From: Phoronis australis
Taxonomy: Eukaryota > Phoronida > Phoronidae
Assembly (NCBI GenBank): GCA_002633005.1
Contig: NMRA01000043.1
Location: 600,277 to 663,465 of the forward strand
Length of the DNA: 63,189 nt
Direction of reading: 5' to 3'
A model generated the notes under the pieces. It worked only from the letters and a program-made list of their open reading frames with translations. It made no database searches and had not been told where the DNA came from. Made by a program: the position numbers and the translations under genes. Each line of letters begins with the position of its first letter. Within the stretch, counting starts at the first letter, position 1. Positions 46,001 through 57,677 of the stretch are shown piece by piece.

Positions 46001-49000
46001 CTAGACGGCAGCATGGTCATAAAATGCTCACTTTCTTCAGCTGAATTTGTGATAAGGACCCATCTTTCATTGGATTTCACTGCAACAGATGCAGAGCTTG
46101 AGGGCTTCGACTTTTGCCCGAAAATGATGGAGTGGAAGAACTCGTTCGGTGAGGACACTGCCACGACGTTCTTGAGGCCTCCACGTGTGAAGAGTTCGCA
46201 CCATCCTTCCTGTGGTAACCAACATGTGTCGACACGTTCGTCTGCGTAAACCCAACACAGTTCAAGAGAGCCAAATATGATTTCAGGTGTAGAAAATCCT
46301 CGAGTTGCTTCGTACATCATCATCCAACCGTCCTCACTTAGTAGATCCGTCATGTTCTTCAGGCCCTCGTTTAAGTGGACTGCTGAGTGCAAGGTGTCCA
46401 TGCAGATGACAATGTCAAAAGTGCCTGGAACAAATCCTTGCTCGGACACGTCTCTTTCGATGTCCAACTGCTTGTATTTAACTTGAGGAAAGTCAGCTAA
46501 TGTCTGCCTTGCATGGGCAAAGAATGTAGTGTTTAGGTCAGTAAATACGTATTCCAGATGACCCGAATTTAGCATTTCGCTGCATGACTTGAGCATATAC
46601 CGAGCTAGCCCTCCCATGCGCCCACCAACTTCAAGGACTCGGACAACGCTTTTGCGTTTCCCAGCTTCCTCGATGGCCCTACACACAATGTCAGCTCCCG
46701 CTTTGTAATAGAGTCTTGTTGTCAGAGAGTCGATGAAGTATGTAGCTAAAGCGTCGGCCGCAAATAGCACAGATAGTGCACCGGAAGGCTCTTTCAGTGT
46801 CTCGCAGAGATTTGAGCCCAGTCTTTGGAACATACTCAGTTCCACCTTCATCTCTGGTAGCTTTTGTTGTAGTTCTGCCATCGTTTTCTCAGCTTCTGCG
46901 AAATCTAGGATATCGGTGCGACCAGCAATCATCTGTTCCAGACGTTTAACGTACTTCTCATTCCGTGGATGTCTGTCTTCAGCTGCGACTTGAGAAAGCG
47001 CGTGGTGGCTGTACGAAATAGCAATTTTGTCCACCGTGATCATGAATGGCTCCACTTTGCTTATTTTTTCCAGTTCATCTGCGTAGTTCTTTGCCAGGTT
47101 TTCCCCACTGAAGATTTCTTCTGCCAGTTTAGTTGGAGGTAAGCATGACTTTCTAGGTTGCCATGCTGTGGTGTACAAGCAGGAATGAGTATCGACGCCT
47201 GATTTCGTGCCGGAAACATTTTGTGCCACAAAGCCAAGCATTTCGACGAGAAGCTCGCCTGTTTCGCTTGCAAGTATGATGTCGGCGTAAACACTATCGT
47301 GTGAGTGATCAGTGACCTTTGCGTAGGCAACTAGTTGTTGTTCACACGGCACGGTGTTAACGCGCATGTTGAACTTGTTGATTTTTACGGGTAGGTAAGT
47401 GGTTGTCCCCAAACCAGCCGCTATCAATGCCACTTGAAAGCAGCCATCTAGCGTAGGTACGTGAATCCTTTCCTCACTTTTGGCACAAGTCAGAAGTGCA
47501 AATGCCTCACCACTAGAAACGTAAACTTCCTTGATGGCTTCAAATGCGGTGCCGTACTCTAGGCCGATGTCTCTAAATGAGTCGTAAATATGCTCTGTCG
47601 TTAATGCAGTGCTGCAGCGTTCTCGGATTTCCTTTATGGGCAGTTGCGTCATGGTAGCTTTCGTGTGCGACAATTTCATTTGTGCATGTTCGCCTTTGTC
47701 AGACGTCATGTGTATCACTGACCCGTCTATGGATGCTTCAAGTTTTGCTGCTGACTTTTCCTCAAGCACAAACACGTGTTTGAGCTGAACATCTTCTAGC
47801 GAAGGAGTGTCGTTGTCTGCACAGTAAGACTGGAGACCGTACTCGATGTAGCCCGCACCTGGGAAGACAATTGATCCATTGACCACGTGGTCAGCGAGGT
47901 ATGGAAACATCTCCGTCGATATGACACCGTGCTGTCCCTTGAAGGTGCGGTCAAACAACCCAAGGCGATTCTTTTTCATGTGTTCAGACTCCTCTTGTAG
48001 TGTAACATGATCCCATGAGTATGCCGGTACCGGAGCCCATTGGCAGTTGTTGTTATTGACGTGTGCCCAGTCGATATTCCCTCCGCTTACATAGACATTG
48101 CCCAATGATCGAAGCATCGACAGTCTATCATCTTTTTGGCGCTGGCATGACGTCACCACGATAGGGACAGTTAGCTTTAGGTTCTTCGCTGTCTGCGAAA
48201 CACAGGACATCAACGTCGGAGAAGCGCTGCACTCCAAAAATAAATCGATGTTTTCGTCTTGAAGAATCTTTTGTGTTGCTGATAGAAAGTTGACTGGGTT
48301 ACGGATGTTGTCCCACCAATATTGCACGTCGAGATGACTTTGAATGCGCTCTCCTGTCACAGTGGAATAGAATGCAGGGAACTGAGAGTTGAGTGGGTGA
48401 ATATCCGTGCTTTCAAGAAACTGATCTTTCATTGGTTCCATGTGTGGCGTATGAAATGCACACTTCACTCTCAAACGTTTGGCCTGAGTAGGATATTGTT
48501 CGGCCAGTGATTGGATGATATCTTCGTCTCCAGCGAGTGTGACCGATCCAGGAGCGTTGATGCAGGCCACATGCAGATCACTGTGCGACTTGCATAGTTT
48601 GGTAGCATCATCTACTGAAGCTCGGTAGGCTGCCATGGCACCTTTGCCTACGAAGTGCGCTTGCAATCTGCTGCGGTGGTAGATGACTGCCACAGCGTCT
48701 TCCAAAGTGAGAAATCCCCCGGCGAACGCAGCAGCAACCTCACCTAGACTGTGTCCGATGATTACGTCAGGCTCGACTCCCCAGTGTTTCCACAGACTGT
48801 AGAGACCAATTTGCATGAACAAAATTGCCGGTTGGGATATTTCTACTTGATTGATGATGGTCTCGGATGCAGTCAGGCCGTTAGAGGCGTTTTTGAAGAC
48901 TCCGTGCTTTTCTAACAAGGAGAATCCACTCAGTGTTGAGAAGGCATTGTCGCATTTTTGAATAACATCTCTAAATACCTGCTCTGTTTTGAAGAGTTGT

Positions 49001-52000
49001 CTCCCCATGTCGTTCCACTGTTGTCCCTGCCCTGGGAATACCATGCAGATTCTGGGCTTGCCTTGTTCATTCACAGTGCCGCAAATGACATCAGGCGAAG
49101 AGCTCTTGGTTGTTGCGAAGTTTGACGTCAACTCTTTGAACTGCAGGCCTGAGGCGGCAACAAACGCTACCCTCTTCGCGAAGTGATTGCGGCGCGACGA
49201 TGTGTACCCAATCACGCCCTGTGCATCGGTTGTGCTCGTCACATCTGACCACTTGCCCACAAGACCATCCAGTGAGCTGCTTGATTTCGCTGATAGAGGA
49301 ACAACTGCTGGAATACCCTTAACATCACTTGACCCGAATTTCCAACCATACCCCACTGACAGAAACTGCTGTCGCGTCGGCGTCTCTTCAAAAATCATGT
49401 GAGCGAGTGCTCCTCCAAATCCGAAAGAATTGACGCCAATGACTCCAGTCTTGTTTTCTGGTATTTTTTCTATGCTTTGCTGCACGGTCAGTTGGAGGTC
49501 ATCTAAGTCAATGTGCGGGTTGACTTTACTGAAGTTACCACTTGGGCAAATAGTGCGATTTTCAAGCATCAAGGACGTCTTTATTATTCCAACAATGCCC
49601 GCGGCACATTCAAGATGGCCGAAGTTGCCCTTGGCTGAACCAATTCTCAGTGGAGTGTTATGGTGACCTTTGAAAACTGCGCTGATTGCTTTGGCTTCGA
49701 TTGGATCGCCTACCGGTGTTCCTGTTCCATGAGCCTCAACGTAGTCAACCTCAGACAGTGGAATGCCAAATTTAGCGTAAGCTGATCTCATGAGTTCTTC
49801 CTGAGCAGACGCTGAAGGCATTGTAATGCTTTGGCTGTTGCCGTTGTCCCCCACTACTGAGCCAGTGATGACACAGTACACGTGGTCATTGTCGCGAACT
49901 GCGTTTTGCAGTGGCTTCAGGATGACAGTGCCGAAACCCTCACCTCTGACGTAACCTTTCGCTGACTCGTCAAATGGGCAACTGCGACCTTCGGGTGAGA
50001 GGACACCGAGTTGGCTGAAACCAACTGTAGTTTCGGGAAGAAGCAACACGTTACTACCGGCGGTGATGGCGATGTCGCACTCGTCGTTCCACAGAGCTCT
50101 ACACGCCAAATGTGTTGACGTCATAGACGAGGCACAAGCTGTGTCTACCGCCATACTTGGGCCTCGAAGGTTGAACACGTACGATAACCTGTTAGCAGCA
50201 ACGCTGTGGGCGACACCTGTGTGAATGTATGCGTTCATCATGTGTTTGTCTGGTACCAGTTGGAGTGGGTAGTCCATCATTCCAATTCCGACGTACACGC
50301 CACAGCGATCCTGGAGTTTCTCCGGAACAATACCTGCGTCGACAAACGCTTCGTACGTCACCTCTAGCAGGTGGCGCTGTTGTGGGTCCATCATGGCTGC
50401 CTCTCTTGGTGATATCTTAAAGAAAGAGTTGTCAAAGCCGTACATGTCAGATATGAAGGCAGATCGTGTATTGACGTGCGTTCCAGATTTGTTGTCCTTG
50501 CTGTGGTAGGCATCCAGTGACCACCTGTCTTTGGGAACCTGTGAAATGGTGTCTCGTCCACTGGAAACCACGTCCCAGAAGTCTGAAGTATTGTTAACAT
50601 CTCCAGGTAATCTACAACCTGCAATGATATTTGTAAAGTTTCGATATGCGGCATTAGTTCGGGCATTTTTCATGGCACAGTCCTAGTTGCTATCCAAAGC
50701 TCTCAATGCTTCAATTACTTATATTATTACCATTTTCTAAGGCTCTGTGGTCGTCCTCCTGCTTTGCTCTTAGAGGACTGGCACGTGTAACCATCTTGCT
50801 GCTCAGTAAACGTTCTAGTCTCAGGTATCACGTGATCTTGCGCACGGGCTGCTTGACTACATGACCACAGAAGCTTAGTTATTCTGGACAAAACTGTAAT
50901 TCATCAAGCAAGTCTTCATTTGTGAATCAAAGTAATGTGGTTGTAATAAAACCTGACCTACCTATACCAACAACGGCGATGGGAAAGTTGCGCACTGCAA
51001 CGCGTTCGTGACCGGGTTGTTGAGCGCAAGACGTCGTGTTGTGACGGCAGTCAACCTGTGCAAAACAGTACAAGATCAAAACTAAAAAAATGTCATTTCA
51101 AGTGAGCAAGGTTTACAAATGAGATGCTGAGTGCAAATGCATGTGTACGTACCACAGGAACAGGTTGCATCAAATTTTAGAGATCCTCCAATGGAGACAT
51201 TTGTTTGTGGCATGACGGCAGAAGCATAAAAGTTCTTCAACGTTGCAAACTGTAGTAGTGTGATCTTATTGTTTTATACGCTGGTTCCCTAAGTGCCTAG
51301 CCAGCACGCAAGTAGCACGCAGTGGCACGCGCTTTAGCATTGGTTGATGTAACCTCAGCAGCCATTGGTTAGCTTACAACATCGTGAAAAAAGGCGGACT
51401 GTGAACGATTTTTAGCCTCATCATGTAAGTGGTGTCGCAGCAACTATTTCGTTTCTGCAGTGATGTTTAATAGCCGCGTGCTTAAAGCACATACATGTAC
51501 AATAAACACATATCTGGCCTCATTAACCGGTGTGTTATTCCTACTGTATGAATACAGGACAGTAACGGTAAACAAAAGTCATCCACAGTAAAAAGATGTA
51601 CTCCGAAAATGCGCAACCACAATTTGTAGGATTCACATTTCCTGAACATAAATTTTAAGCACCGATCTGTCTGTACAACGGACCACATTTACACGTAAGT
51701 CCATCAGTCATGCCAGTTTGTTTGCTTAAAGCGCTGCCTGTTGAGAATTTGACTAGCCAATCCGAAACGCCGGTGTAAAAAGATTTCCCGAGGAAAATTA
51801 GTGATATATGCGTGCTGGCTACTAACCACCTAGCGGCACGCAGGGAACCAGCAAGATTGTTTTACAGCGTGGTCTGTCTAACAAAAATGTAACGCGTAAA
51901 TCTTAGGTAGATATAGGGTGACAATTGCCACTCCCACGGACACGACAAGAAAGAAAAGCACACTCGTCCTTTTGACGGATAGCCATGTATAGTTTATGCT

Positions 52001-55000
52001 ACCGCTACGCGACGAGTTTCCTTCAAAAAGTGTGGTTGTTCCCTACGTTGTCGTAGTCAAATGGATCGGCCTTTCTGCAACACTCGCTGGTCCCTTACGT
52101 GCCTAGCCAGCACGCACGTATCACGCAGAGGCACGCGCTTTAGTATTGGCTGAGTTAACCTCAGCAGTATGTCATTGGTTACACCGTGAAAAATAGTGGA
52201 CTGTGAACGATTTTTAGCCTTGTCATCCAAGTGGCGCCGCAGCAACTATTTCGTTTCTGCAGTGAGCCACGTGCTTGAAGCAAATACATGTACAATATAC
52301 ACATCTGGCCGATTTACCCGGTACGTGTGTTATTCACACTGTATGAATACAAGACACTGTCATAAACAAAAGTCATCGAGAGTAGAAAGATGCATTCCGA
52401 AAAGGCGCATCCACAATTTTCAAGTGAGGATTCACATTTCCTGAACATAAATTTTAAGCACCGATTTGTCTGTACAACAAACCTCATTTACACTTCAGTC
52501 TATCCGTCATGCCAACATAGACTGTAGAGTATCTGTGGTGCCAGTTTGTTTGCGTAAAGCGCTGCCTGTTGAGAATTCGACTAGCCAATCAGAAACGCCG
52601 GTGTAAAATAATATTCGGAGGAAAATTAAGTGATACCTGTGCTGGCTACTCTCTGGTTCCATGTGTGCTGCTGAGGTGGTCGGTAGCCAGCACGCAGGTA
52701 TCACTTAATTTTCCTCGGGAAATTCTTTACACCGGCGTTAAACAAACTAGCATGACTGATGGACTGAAGTGTAAATGTGGTCTGTTGGGCAGACAAATCG
52801 GCGCTTAAAATTAATGTTCAGGAAATGTGAGTCCTAGAAATTGTGGTTGCGCCTTTTCGGAGTGCTTCTCTCTGCTGTCGATGACTTTTGCTTACCATAG
52901 TGCCCTGTATTCATACACTATGAATAACACACCGTTGAATCGGCCAGATATGTGTTTACTGTACACGTATGTGCTTCAAGCACGCGGCTATTAAACATCA
53001 CTGCAGAAACGAAATAGTTGCTGCGACGCCACTTGCATGACAAGGCTAAAAATCGTTCACAGTCCGCCATTTTTTCACGGTGTTGTAAAGCTAACCAATG
53101 GCTGCTGAGGTTACATCAACCAATGCACGTGCCACTGCGTGATACTTGCGTGTTGGCTAATATGAGGAACGTATGGAACCAGTGAGTGCTGGCTACCGAC
53201 CACCTAGCGACACGCAGGGAACCAGCGAGTCTGCAGCACAGCGCATCGTCCAATCAGAACGTGTGCAGTATTCACTGGGGTGCAACAATAACTAATATAT
53301 ATGTCGCTACCCGTCCGATCTCGGAAAGGTCCATAGCATTATAATTTCTATGGTCCATAGCGTTTAGCTTGCAGCTGTGTTCAGTTGCAAAAACAGATGC
53401 TGACAGCGCCGTCTATGGACGAAATCCCTAAAACAGGGTTTTCTCTTAAACTGTGCATGTAATTTCAGGGGAATATCTGTAAGCAAGCAGCTCCATGACG
53501 GTCGACAGCTTATCAACGGACTTACCTGTTCTTCATTCTTTTTTCGTGACAAACCAGTGAACTTATCTTCTAGTTCAAATGGAAGATGTTTCGGAGGAGG
53601 CGAATGTTGTCTTGATTCTTTATCTACAAATACAGTTTACCAAGGATTACAACAAGTAGAAAAGACAAATGAATGTAAAGACCGAACACCAGGGTCGGAT
53701 CCAGGATTTTGAGTTGGGCGTGGGGGGGCAGGACAGAGTATTAGCCAGGATTTTGCCAGTTAGACATTCGCAACCTCGAACCGCCAAATGTAATCTGGGA
53801 GAATTTTAGGGGGGGGGGCATGGCCCCCTCTAAATCCGCCACTGAACACTACTAGATACTGACTACCTTTATGACTTTGGACAAACAATTAGAATATTAA
53901 TTTATGGCTCAACCTCGTGCAATGACGTTTGCCTTCTTTCATCCTGATTGGTGCTGGATGTAAAAGTAACTATGCCCTACTTCAGTTGAAAGCACATCAG
54001 CCAAATTCGAAACTATGAGGAACAGTCGCGTGGTAGTACTTTAGTCAACAACCAGATAACATGCTTTCACGTGCTTTCTGGGCTTAACGCTTCTTATTGT
54101 ACATGATGTGATGTTTCGTGATAAATATTAAACATAATGATAAACATATGTCTTATTCAATGCTAAATTCAACCTCAAGAATTTTCGACAACCAATTGCC
54201 TGTTGTCTTCATAACCTCAATAACATGAACGGATACGAGGGTGGTTCCAAGACCAGCCCTTTGCCGCAACAGCCCGACTACCAACAACCTGACACACAAC
54301 GCGCACTGACGCCAGATTACCTCATTTACAAACACGACAGTGTTGTCGCTAGCAACGCCAGCAATGTGAACAGTTACAAATGTCACTTCTAGTAACAAAA
54401 CTGATGGCGTTTTCGCAAGCCACTTTTGTAGCCAGATCGTTTTGGATATACACGAGAAGGGGTAAAGGCCTGGCCAGCACGCGCACGTGCGATGCGAGTG
54501 ACTCGATTTTATTCACGTGTATTTGGAACAACTGGATTTCTATTGCAGTGTCCACACTGCAAGCGAGCAACGGGTGCGATGACAGCGACGTATGTGAAGT
54601 TCTTGTACAACAAGTCACGTATCGATCATAAAGAATGCTGAAAGATAGGGTAGCGGATTGTTCATGGAATGAACATCACAAGTATGAGGCAATATGGATT
54701 CGAACTTCAAGTTTGCATACGTAATCGTTTGCATGACGAAACTGCCTTGTGCAGTATTTTGGACATTTTTCATTGATGGGATGTATGCGCACACCCGGGG
54801 GGTGAGGGCTCGACCGAGCCGCCCCCCCCCGGCTCCCCCCCCATTTGGCGAAGTGGGCAAAAAAGTCCGCCTCAGAGAAACTAAAACTCCGAAAAAAGTA
54901 GAAAACGAGACAAAAATCCATCAAAAGGCAGGAACATCCTGAATTCGGCGAATGCACAACTCATAGCTGTGAATGTACCACGTTTTTTTCTTTTTTTTGT

Positions 55001-57285
55001 AAATGTTCCACATTCTCACATTTGAGCCCCCCATTTTAGGCTGGGTGCGCGCATGAGATACAATCAACAACGTCTAAGACCAATAATTCGTCGTCTGTAC
55101 ATGAAATACAGCAACAATGTTTTTATTCCGTTGACCATTGTTTACTTTGTGAGCTAAAACTTTCGCGTCTATTGTGGCCCCCACATTGCAACGCGAATTC
55201 CGCTCACTCTCGTGCATCCTGGTGCCTAAGGTTATGGAGGACAATATCGTCAAACCTGTACATTTAGCCAAATATCAACAAATCTATACGTTTTATTCAG
55301 CAAAAGTATATATTTATGAAGTAGAAATTACGTAAAATGTGAACAATCTGCCACTATTTAAATTACTCAACCTTCCTTCTTAGGAAAATTTACCAAAAAA
55401 TAAAGCAACATAATCAGTAACATTAGTAGTAGTAGTAATACACTTTATTCACGTTAAGACAAAAATACACTTGATACAGATTTACGCTTATGGAGACTCC
55501 GTGAAGTACCCGAAGGGTCCGCTGACCACGAAGCCACCAGAGAATAAAAGCATACAGTGTAACAGACAATCAGAATTACAAAGATTAGGTGATTATGTAA
55601 TTTAAAACGACTTGTGAAAAGACCAGGAGAGATTATCGAAGATAGTTACACACAAAGCAGTTCGGAATAGTGAACTCAAGTTCATAACTTTCAAATAAAA
55701 ATTTTAAAATAATTTATAACAGGGGATACCGAATGGGTAAACAGTTTTTGGGAGACACTTTCAGGAAGGTTATTAATGATATGAGGTAGGGCATTGCGAA
55801 CTGAATCTTCAGCAAATGATTTAGTACAACCAGGAGTTTGTAGAAGATGTCGTTGCCTAGTGTAATGTTCATGAACAGACCCACGGGTTATTAAATTGAA
55901 CGTGTTGAAAAATGAAAGTAAGTAATTATGAACATATTTGTAGAAAAATTTAATAATAGCAACAACACACAAGTCCTTTATTTTGAGTAACTGTGTAGTC
56001 TTAAATAAAGGATCTGTATGGGAATTAAAATAAGTAGAAGTAATATTGCGAATAACCTTTTTCTGTAATTTGAATATTCCATTATGTTCACACCCCCACA
56101 GCAGAATGCCATAATTCAAATGAAGAAGGACAAGACCATTATATACAGTTTTCAAAGTTTCAAAAGGCAAGAAATGTTTTAGGTTATTAAGAACACCTCA
56201 GAATCAGTTTATCTTTCTCAGCAAATTGTTTATGTGTGGACTCCATAACAAGTTTTTGTTGATGGTAACACTAAGTAAATTGAAAGAACGAACTCTTTCA
56301 ATTTTCAAGTTATTAAACTTTAAATAAAAATCATCAATACATTTTGGGGGTTTATGAAAAAACATAAATTTTGTTTTAGTTGCATTTAAAATCAGTCCAT
56401 TTACATTTAACCAAGACTGAATTTTCTCCAGCTCCGCACAAAACATATGTGACTCATTAACAGACAACGTGCTATGAATACCATTAATAATAATAGTATC
56501 ATCAGCATAAAGTATGCAGTCAAAGAAATTGTGCACTTCACAAAATCATTCATATAAATGATAACTGACCCAATACAGCTTCCTTGATAAAAACAACAGG
56601 ATCAGTAACATTACTAAATTTTAAATTTCGCATAAATAATTGAAATAGAATCTCAAAAACGATGTTACAGTTTTCTAAATTATTGTTTCGTTTTCGTTTT
56701 ATGCGACTTCATTTTTTTCAAAAAATCACAGAAGTCCTATTTTCGATAGCTCCTCATGCAAAAGTGGAACAGTTTAAAAACCATCGCTAACAACATTTTA
56801 GAAAACAATGTATAAAGCATAGTATCTGAAAGTTACATGTGAAGCCATTTCTGAGATGTGATGTTCTGAAGTAAATTGGCCTAGGGTTCTACAAAACATT
56901 AAGAGGCCTATATTTATCATCGCATTTATCAACTTAGACCTGTTTCATTATGCGTTTTGCTTAAAAGAGATTCGGCTGGTGAGGAATCAAACTGTTGGTG
57001 AAAATGATCCCTTTGCAGACAGCTCATATGTCGGGCCAAAACGCTAGCGTTTAACCAAACTGCTAGTTTTCACAATTTCAGTGAAGCTAGTACAAAATGC
57101 CTCGGGTAATTGTGACGAAACAAATCTGGTGTCTATAACTGAAATCGTTGCAAAAATATACGCGTATGTCCAAAAATTATACGATACAAATTAATCAAGT
57201 TGTGTTTCTAATGCCTAGAGTGAGGATTAGTCTTACCTTGTGATGCAACTGTGGCTCCGTCGTGTTCGGGTGCTGGTGATGGCAT
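42751..57285 (-). CDS. Highly reducing type I polyketide synthase, KS-AT-DH-MT-ER-KR-ACP, 2451 aa
   Basis: Iterative FAS-like enzyme, presumably cytosolic, building a reduced polyketide from malonyl-CoA with NADPH. Six coding exons (57285-57237, 53623-53526, 51055-50962, 50618-43849, 43561-43480, 43013-42751) join in phase to 7356 nt. Motifs: KS VDTACASS with Cys242, His377 (EAHGTGTP) and His415 (KGNFGHLE); AT GHSLG with Ser704 and CAFH ending at His803, pointing to malonyl; DH HxxxGxxxxP at His991 and DxxxQ at Asp1138; MT fold with LEVGGRMGG at 1409-1417, FTDLN and FDIVICMD; a structural non-catalytic KR-like segment; ER ACGGVGQAA at 1911-1919; KR TGGLGGIG at 2112-2119 with Tyr2257 and Asn2261; ACP DYGVDSL with Ser2406. 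No thioesterase or reductase follows. Animal FAS has the same order but a dead MT and a TE. The product is unknown. Confidence 0.93.
43014..43479. other. PKS intron 5
   Basis: 466-bp intron between exons 5 and 6; nothing else recognised. The 3'UTR side (41233-42750) likewise shows only the polyadenylation signals already listed. Confidence 0.5.
43480..43561 (-). CDS. PKS coding exon 5 (residues 2338-2364), KR-ACP linker
   Basis: 82 bp encoding EWESTAQFCHRNMMKIRHLL and TSNKTSS. Acceptor CTTTTGCAG, donor GTAAGT. Confidence 0.85.
43849..50618 (-). CDS. PKS coding exon 4 (residues 82-2337): KS to KR
   Basis: One uninterrupted 6770-bp exon encoding nearly all domains. Acceptor ATCATTGCAG at its start; the open frame runs 55 bases further upstream to an ATG, but that part is intron. 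Donor is ATG/GTACGT. Confidence 0.95.
50962..51055 (-). CDS. PKS coding exon 3 (residues 50-80), start of KS
   Basis: Ends NFPIAVVGIG, the standard first strand of KS domains; the intron falls within the glycine before CRLPGD. Acceptor TTTTGCACAG, donor GTAGGT. Confidence 0.88.
51283..51851 (+). mobile_element. MITE family D, copy 1, about 570 bp (PKS intron 2)
   Basis: Left end GGTTCCCTAAGTGCCTAGCC then AGCACGCA; right end GTGCTGGCTA...GGCACGCAGGGAACC, so the ends are imperfect inverted repeats. No coding capacity. Confidence 0.78.
52090..52670 (+). mobile_element. MITE family D, copy 2 (PKS intron 2)
   Basis: Direct copy of 51283-51851 (TGTGAACGATTTTTAGCC, TAAATTTTAAGCACCGAT, AACGCCGGTGTAAAA shared), ending near GCTGGCTACTCTCTGGTTCC. 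Confidence 0.78.
52675..53225 (-). mobile_element. MITE family D, copy 3, inverted (PKS intron 2)
   Basis: Reverse complement of copies 1 and 2, starting GGTAGCCAGCACGCAGGTAT. After its end near 53186 a detached family D terminus follows (53190-53225, GTGCTGGCTACCGACCACC), so insertion or rearrangement was complex. Confidence 0.75.
53526..53623 (-). CDS. PKS coding exon 2 (residues 17-49)
   Basis: Charged linker (KESRQHSPPPKHLPFELEDK, then FTGLSRKKNEEQ). Acceptor GTATTTGTAG, donor GTAAGT. Supported by phase on both sides; low family conservation. Confidence 0.75.
53690..53844. mobile_element. Small MITE, 155 bp, family E copy 1 (PKS intron 1)
   Basis: CAGGGTCGGATCCAGGA at the left and TAAATCCGCCACTG at the right, which is CAGTGGCGGATTTA inverted. 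Contains runs of G. An inverted relative lies at 60170. Confidence 0.65.
54225..54392 (+). CDS. Candidate small protein or exon, 55 codons, dispanin-like N-terminus
   Basis: ATG frame starting MNGYEGGSKTSPLPQQPDYQ, continuing with QPDTQRALTPDYLI, then TAG. A Pro/Gln-rich start followed by PDYL is how many invertebrate CD225/dispanin proteins begin before their first membrane segment, but the membrane segment is absent here. It lies antisense in PKS intron 1. It could be a pseudogene, a first exon or chance. Confidence 0.25.
   Translation: MNGYEGGSKTSPLPQQPDYQQPDTQRALTPDYLIYKHDSVVASNASNVNSYKCHF
54784..55054. mobile_element. MITE family B, about 270 bp (PKS intron 1)
   Basis: Ends TATGCGCACACCC and, inverted, ATGCGCGCACCC. 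The interior (CATTTGGCGAAGTGGGCAAA, then GAGACAAAA) matches part of 14290-14420, so families A and B share sequence. Confidence 0.65.
55413..55425. repeat. 13-bp target-site duplication of the LINE (proximal)
   Basis: ATCAGTAACATTA, repeated exactly at 56601-56613. Confidence 0.88.
55426..56600 (-). mobile_element. 5'-truncated non-LTR retrotransposon (LINE), reverse transcriptase remnant
   Basis: Minus strand: QGSCIGSVIIYMNDF, then in another frame CILYADDTIIING with the YADD catalytic motif, a thumb-like segment (LNATKTKFMFFHKPP) and, after further breaks, the C-terminal LNYGILLWG block. Order and motifs are those of Jockey/CR1-type reverse transcriptases. At least one frameshift and a stop separate the parts, so it is dead. 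The 3' end has AATAAAGTG followed by a (TAC)n tail. Exact 13-bp duplications flank it. Only the last third of an element is present. Confidence 0.88.
56601..56613. repeat. 13-bp target-site duplication of the LINE (distal)
   Basis: ATCAGTAACATTA, identical to 55413-55425. Confidence 0.88.
56700..56960. repeat. Family C dispersed repeat, uninterrupted copy
   Basis: GATAGCTCCTCATGCAAAAG, AACAGTTTAAAAACCATCGC and ATAAAGCATAGTATCTGAAA run without a break and give the empty-site form of 37250-39125. Confidence 0.75.
57237..57285 (-). CDS. PKS coding exon 1 (residues 1-16)
   Basis: MPSPAPEHDGATVASQ, then donor GTAAGA. An acceptor CTTTTTAG lies at 57337-57338, so the exon carries about 51 nt of 5'UTR. 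Ends in phase 1, joining GAT (Asp17). Confidence 0.75.
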
Positions 57286-57677
57286 CGTTAATGGTGATTG
57301 TCTTGTATTTTATTATCTTTCTGAGAGGAGATTTTCCTAAAAAGCAATGTCACGAATAAAACCATTATAAAAGCCGGAATATACACACATAGAAATGATG
57401 GCGTCTCATTAATAAGCGTTGTGCTATTTATCGCAGTCGCAAACTGGAAATAGTAAAAAACTCGTTGGTTGCCCACATCACTTTACAAAGTATCAAGTTC
57501 GCAGGTTTTTGGAGGAACATTTAGTGTTTTGCCAAAACAATAGTCGTTTCCGACAGAATAATCTTGACTAGGAAGGGCTTGAAATATTCTTATAAAAAGT
57601 ACCTTTAGTTTTTCTTCGGGAATGAAATTACTTGCACCTGGTTAGAAATGAATATATCTTAGTAATCAAACACTTAC

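Noticed and set aside
50619-50673. ATG at 50673 as the PKS start
   Set aside because: An acceptor at 50618 and an upstream exon ending AVVGIG restore the standard KS beginning; the 18 codons are intron.
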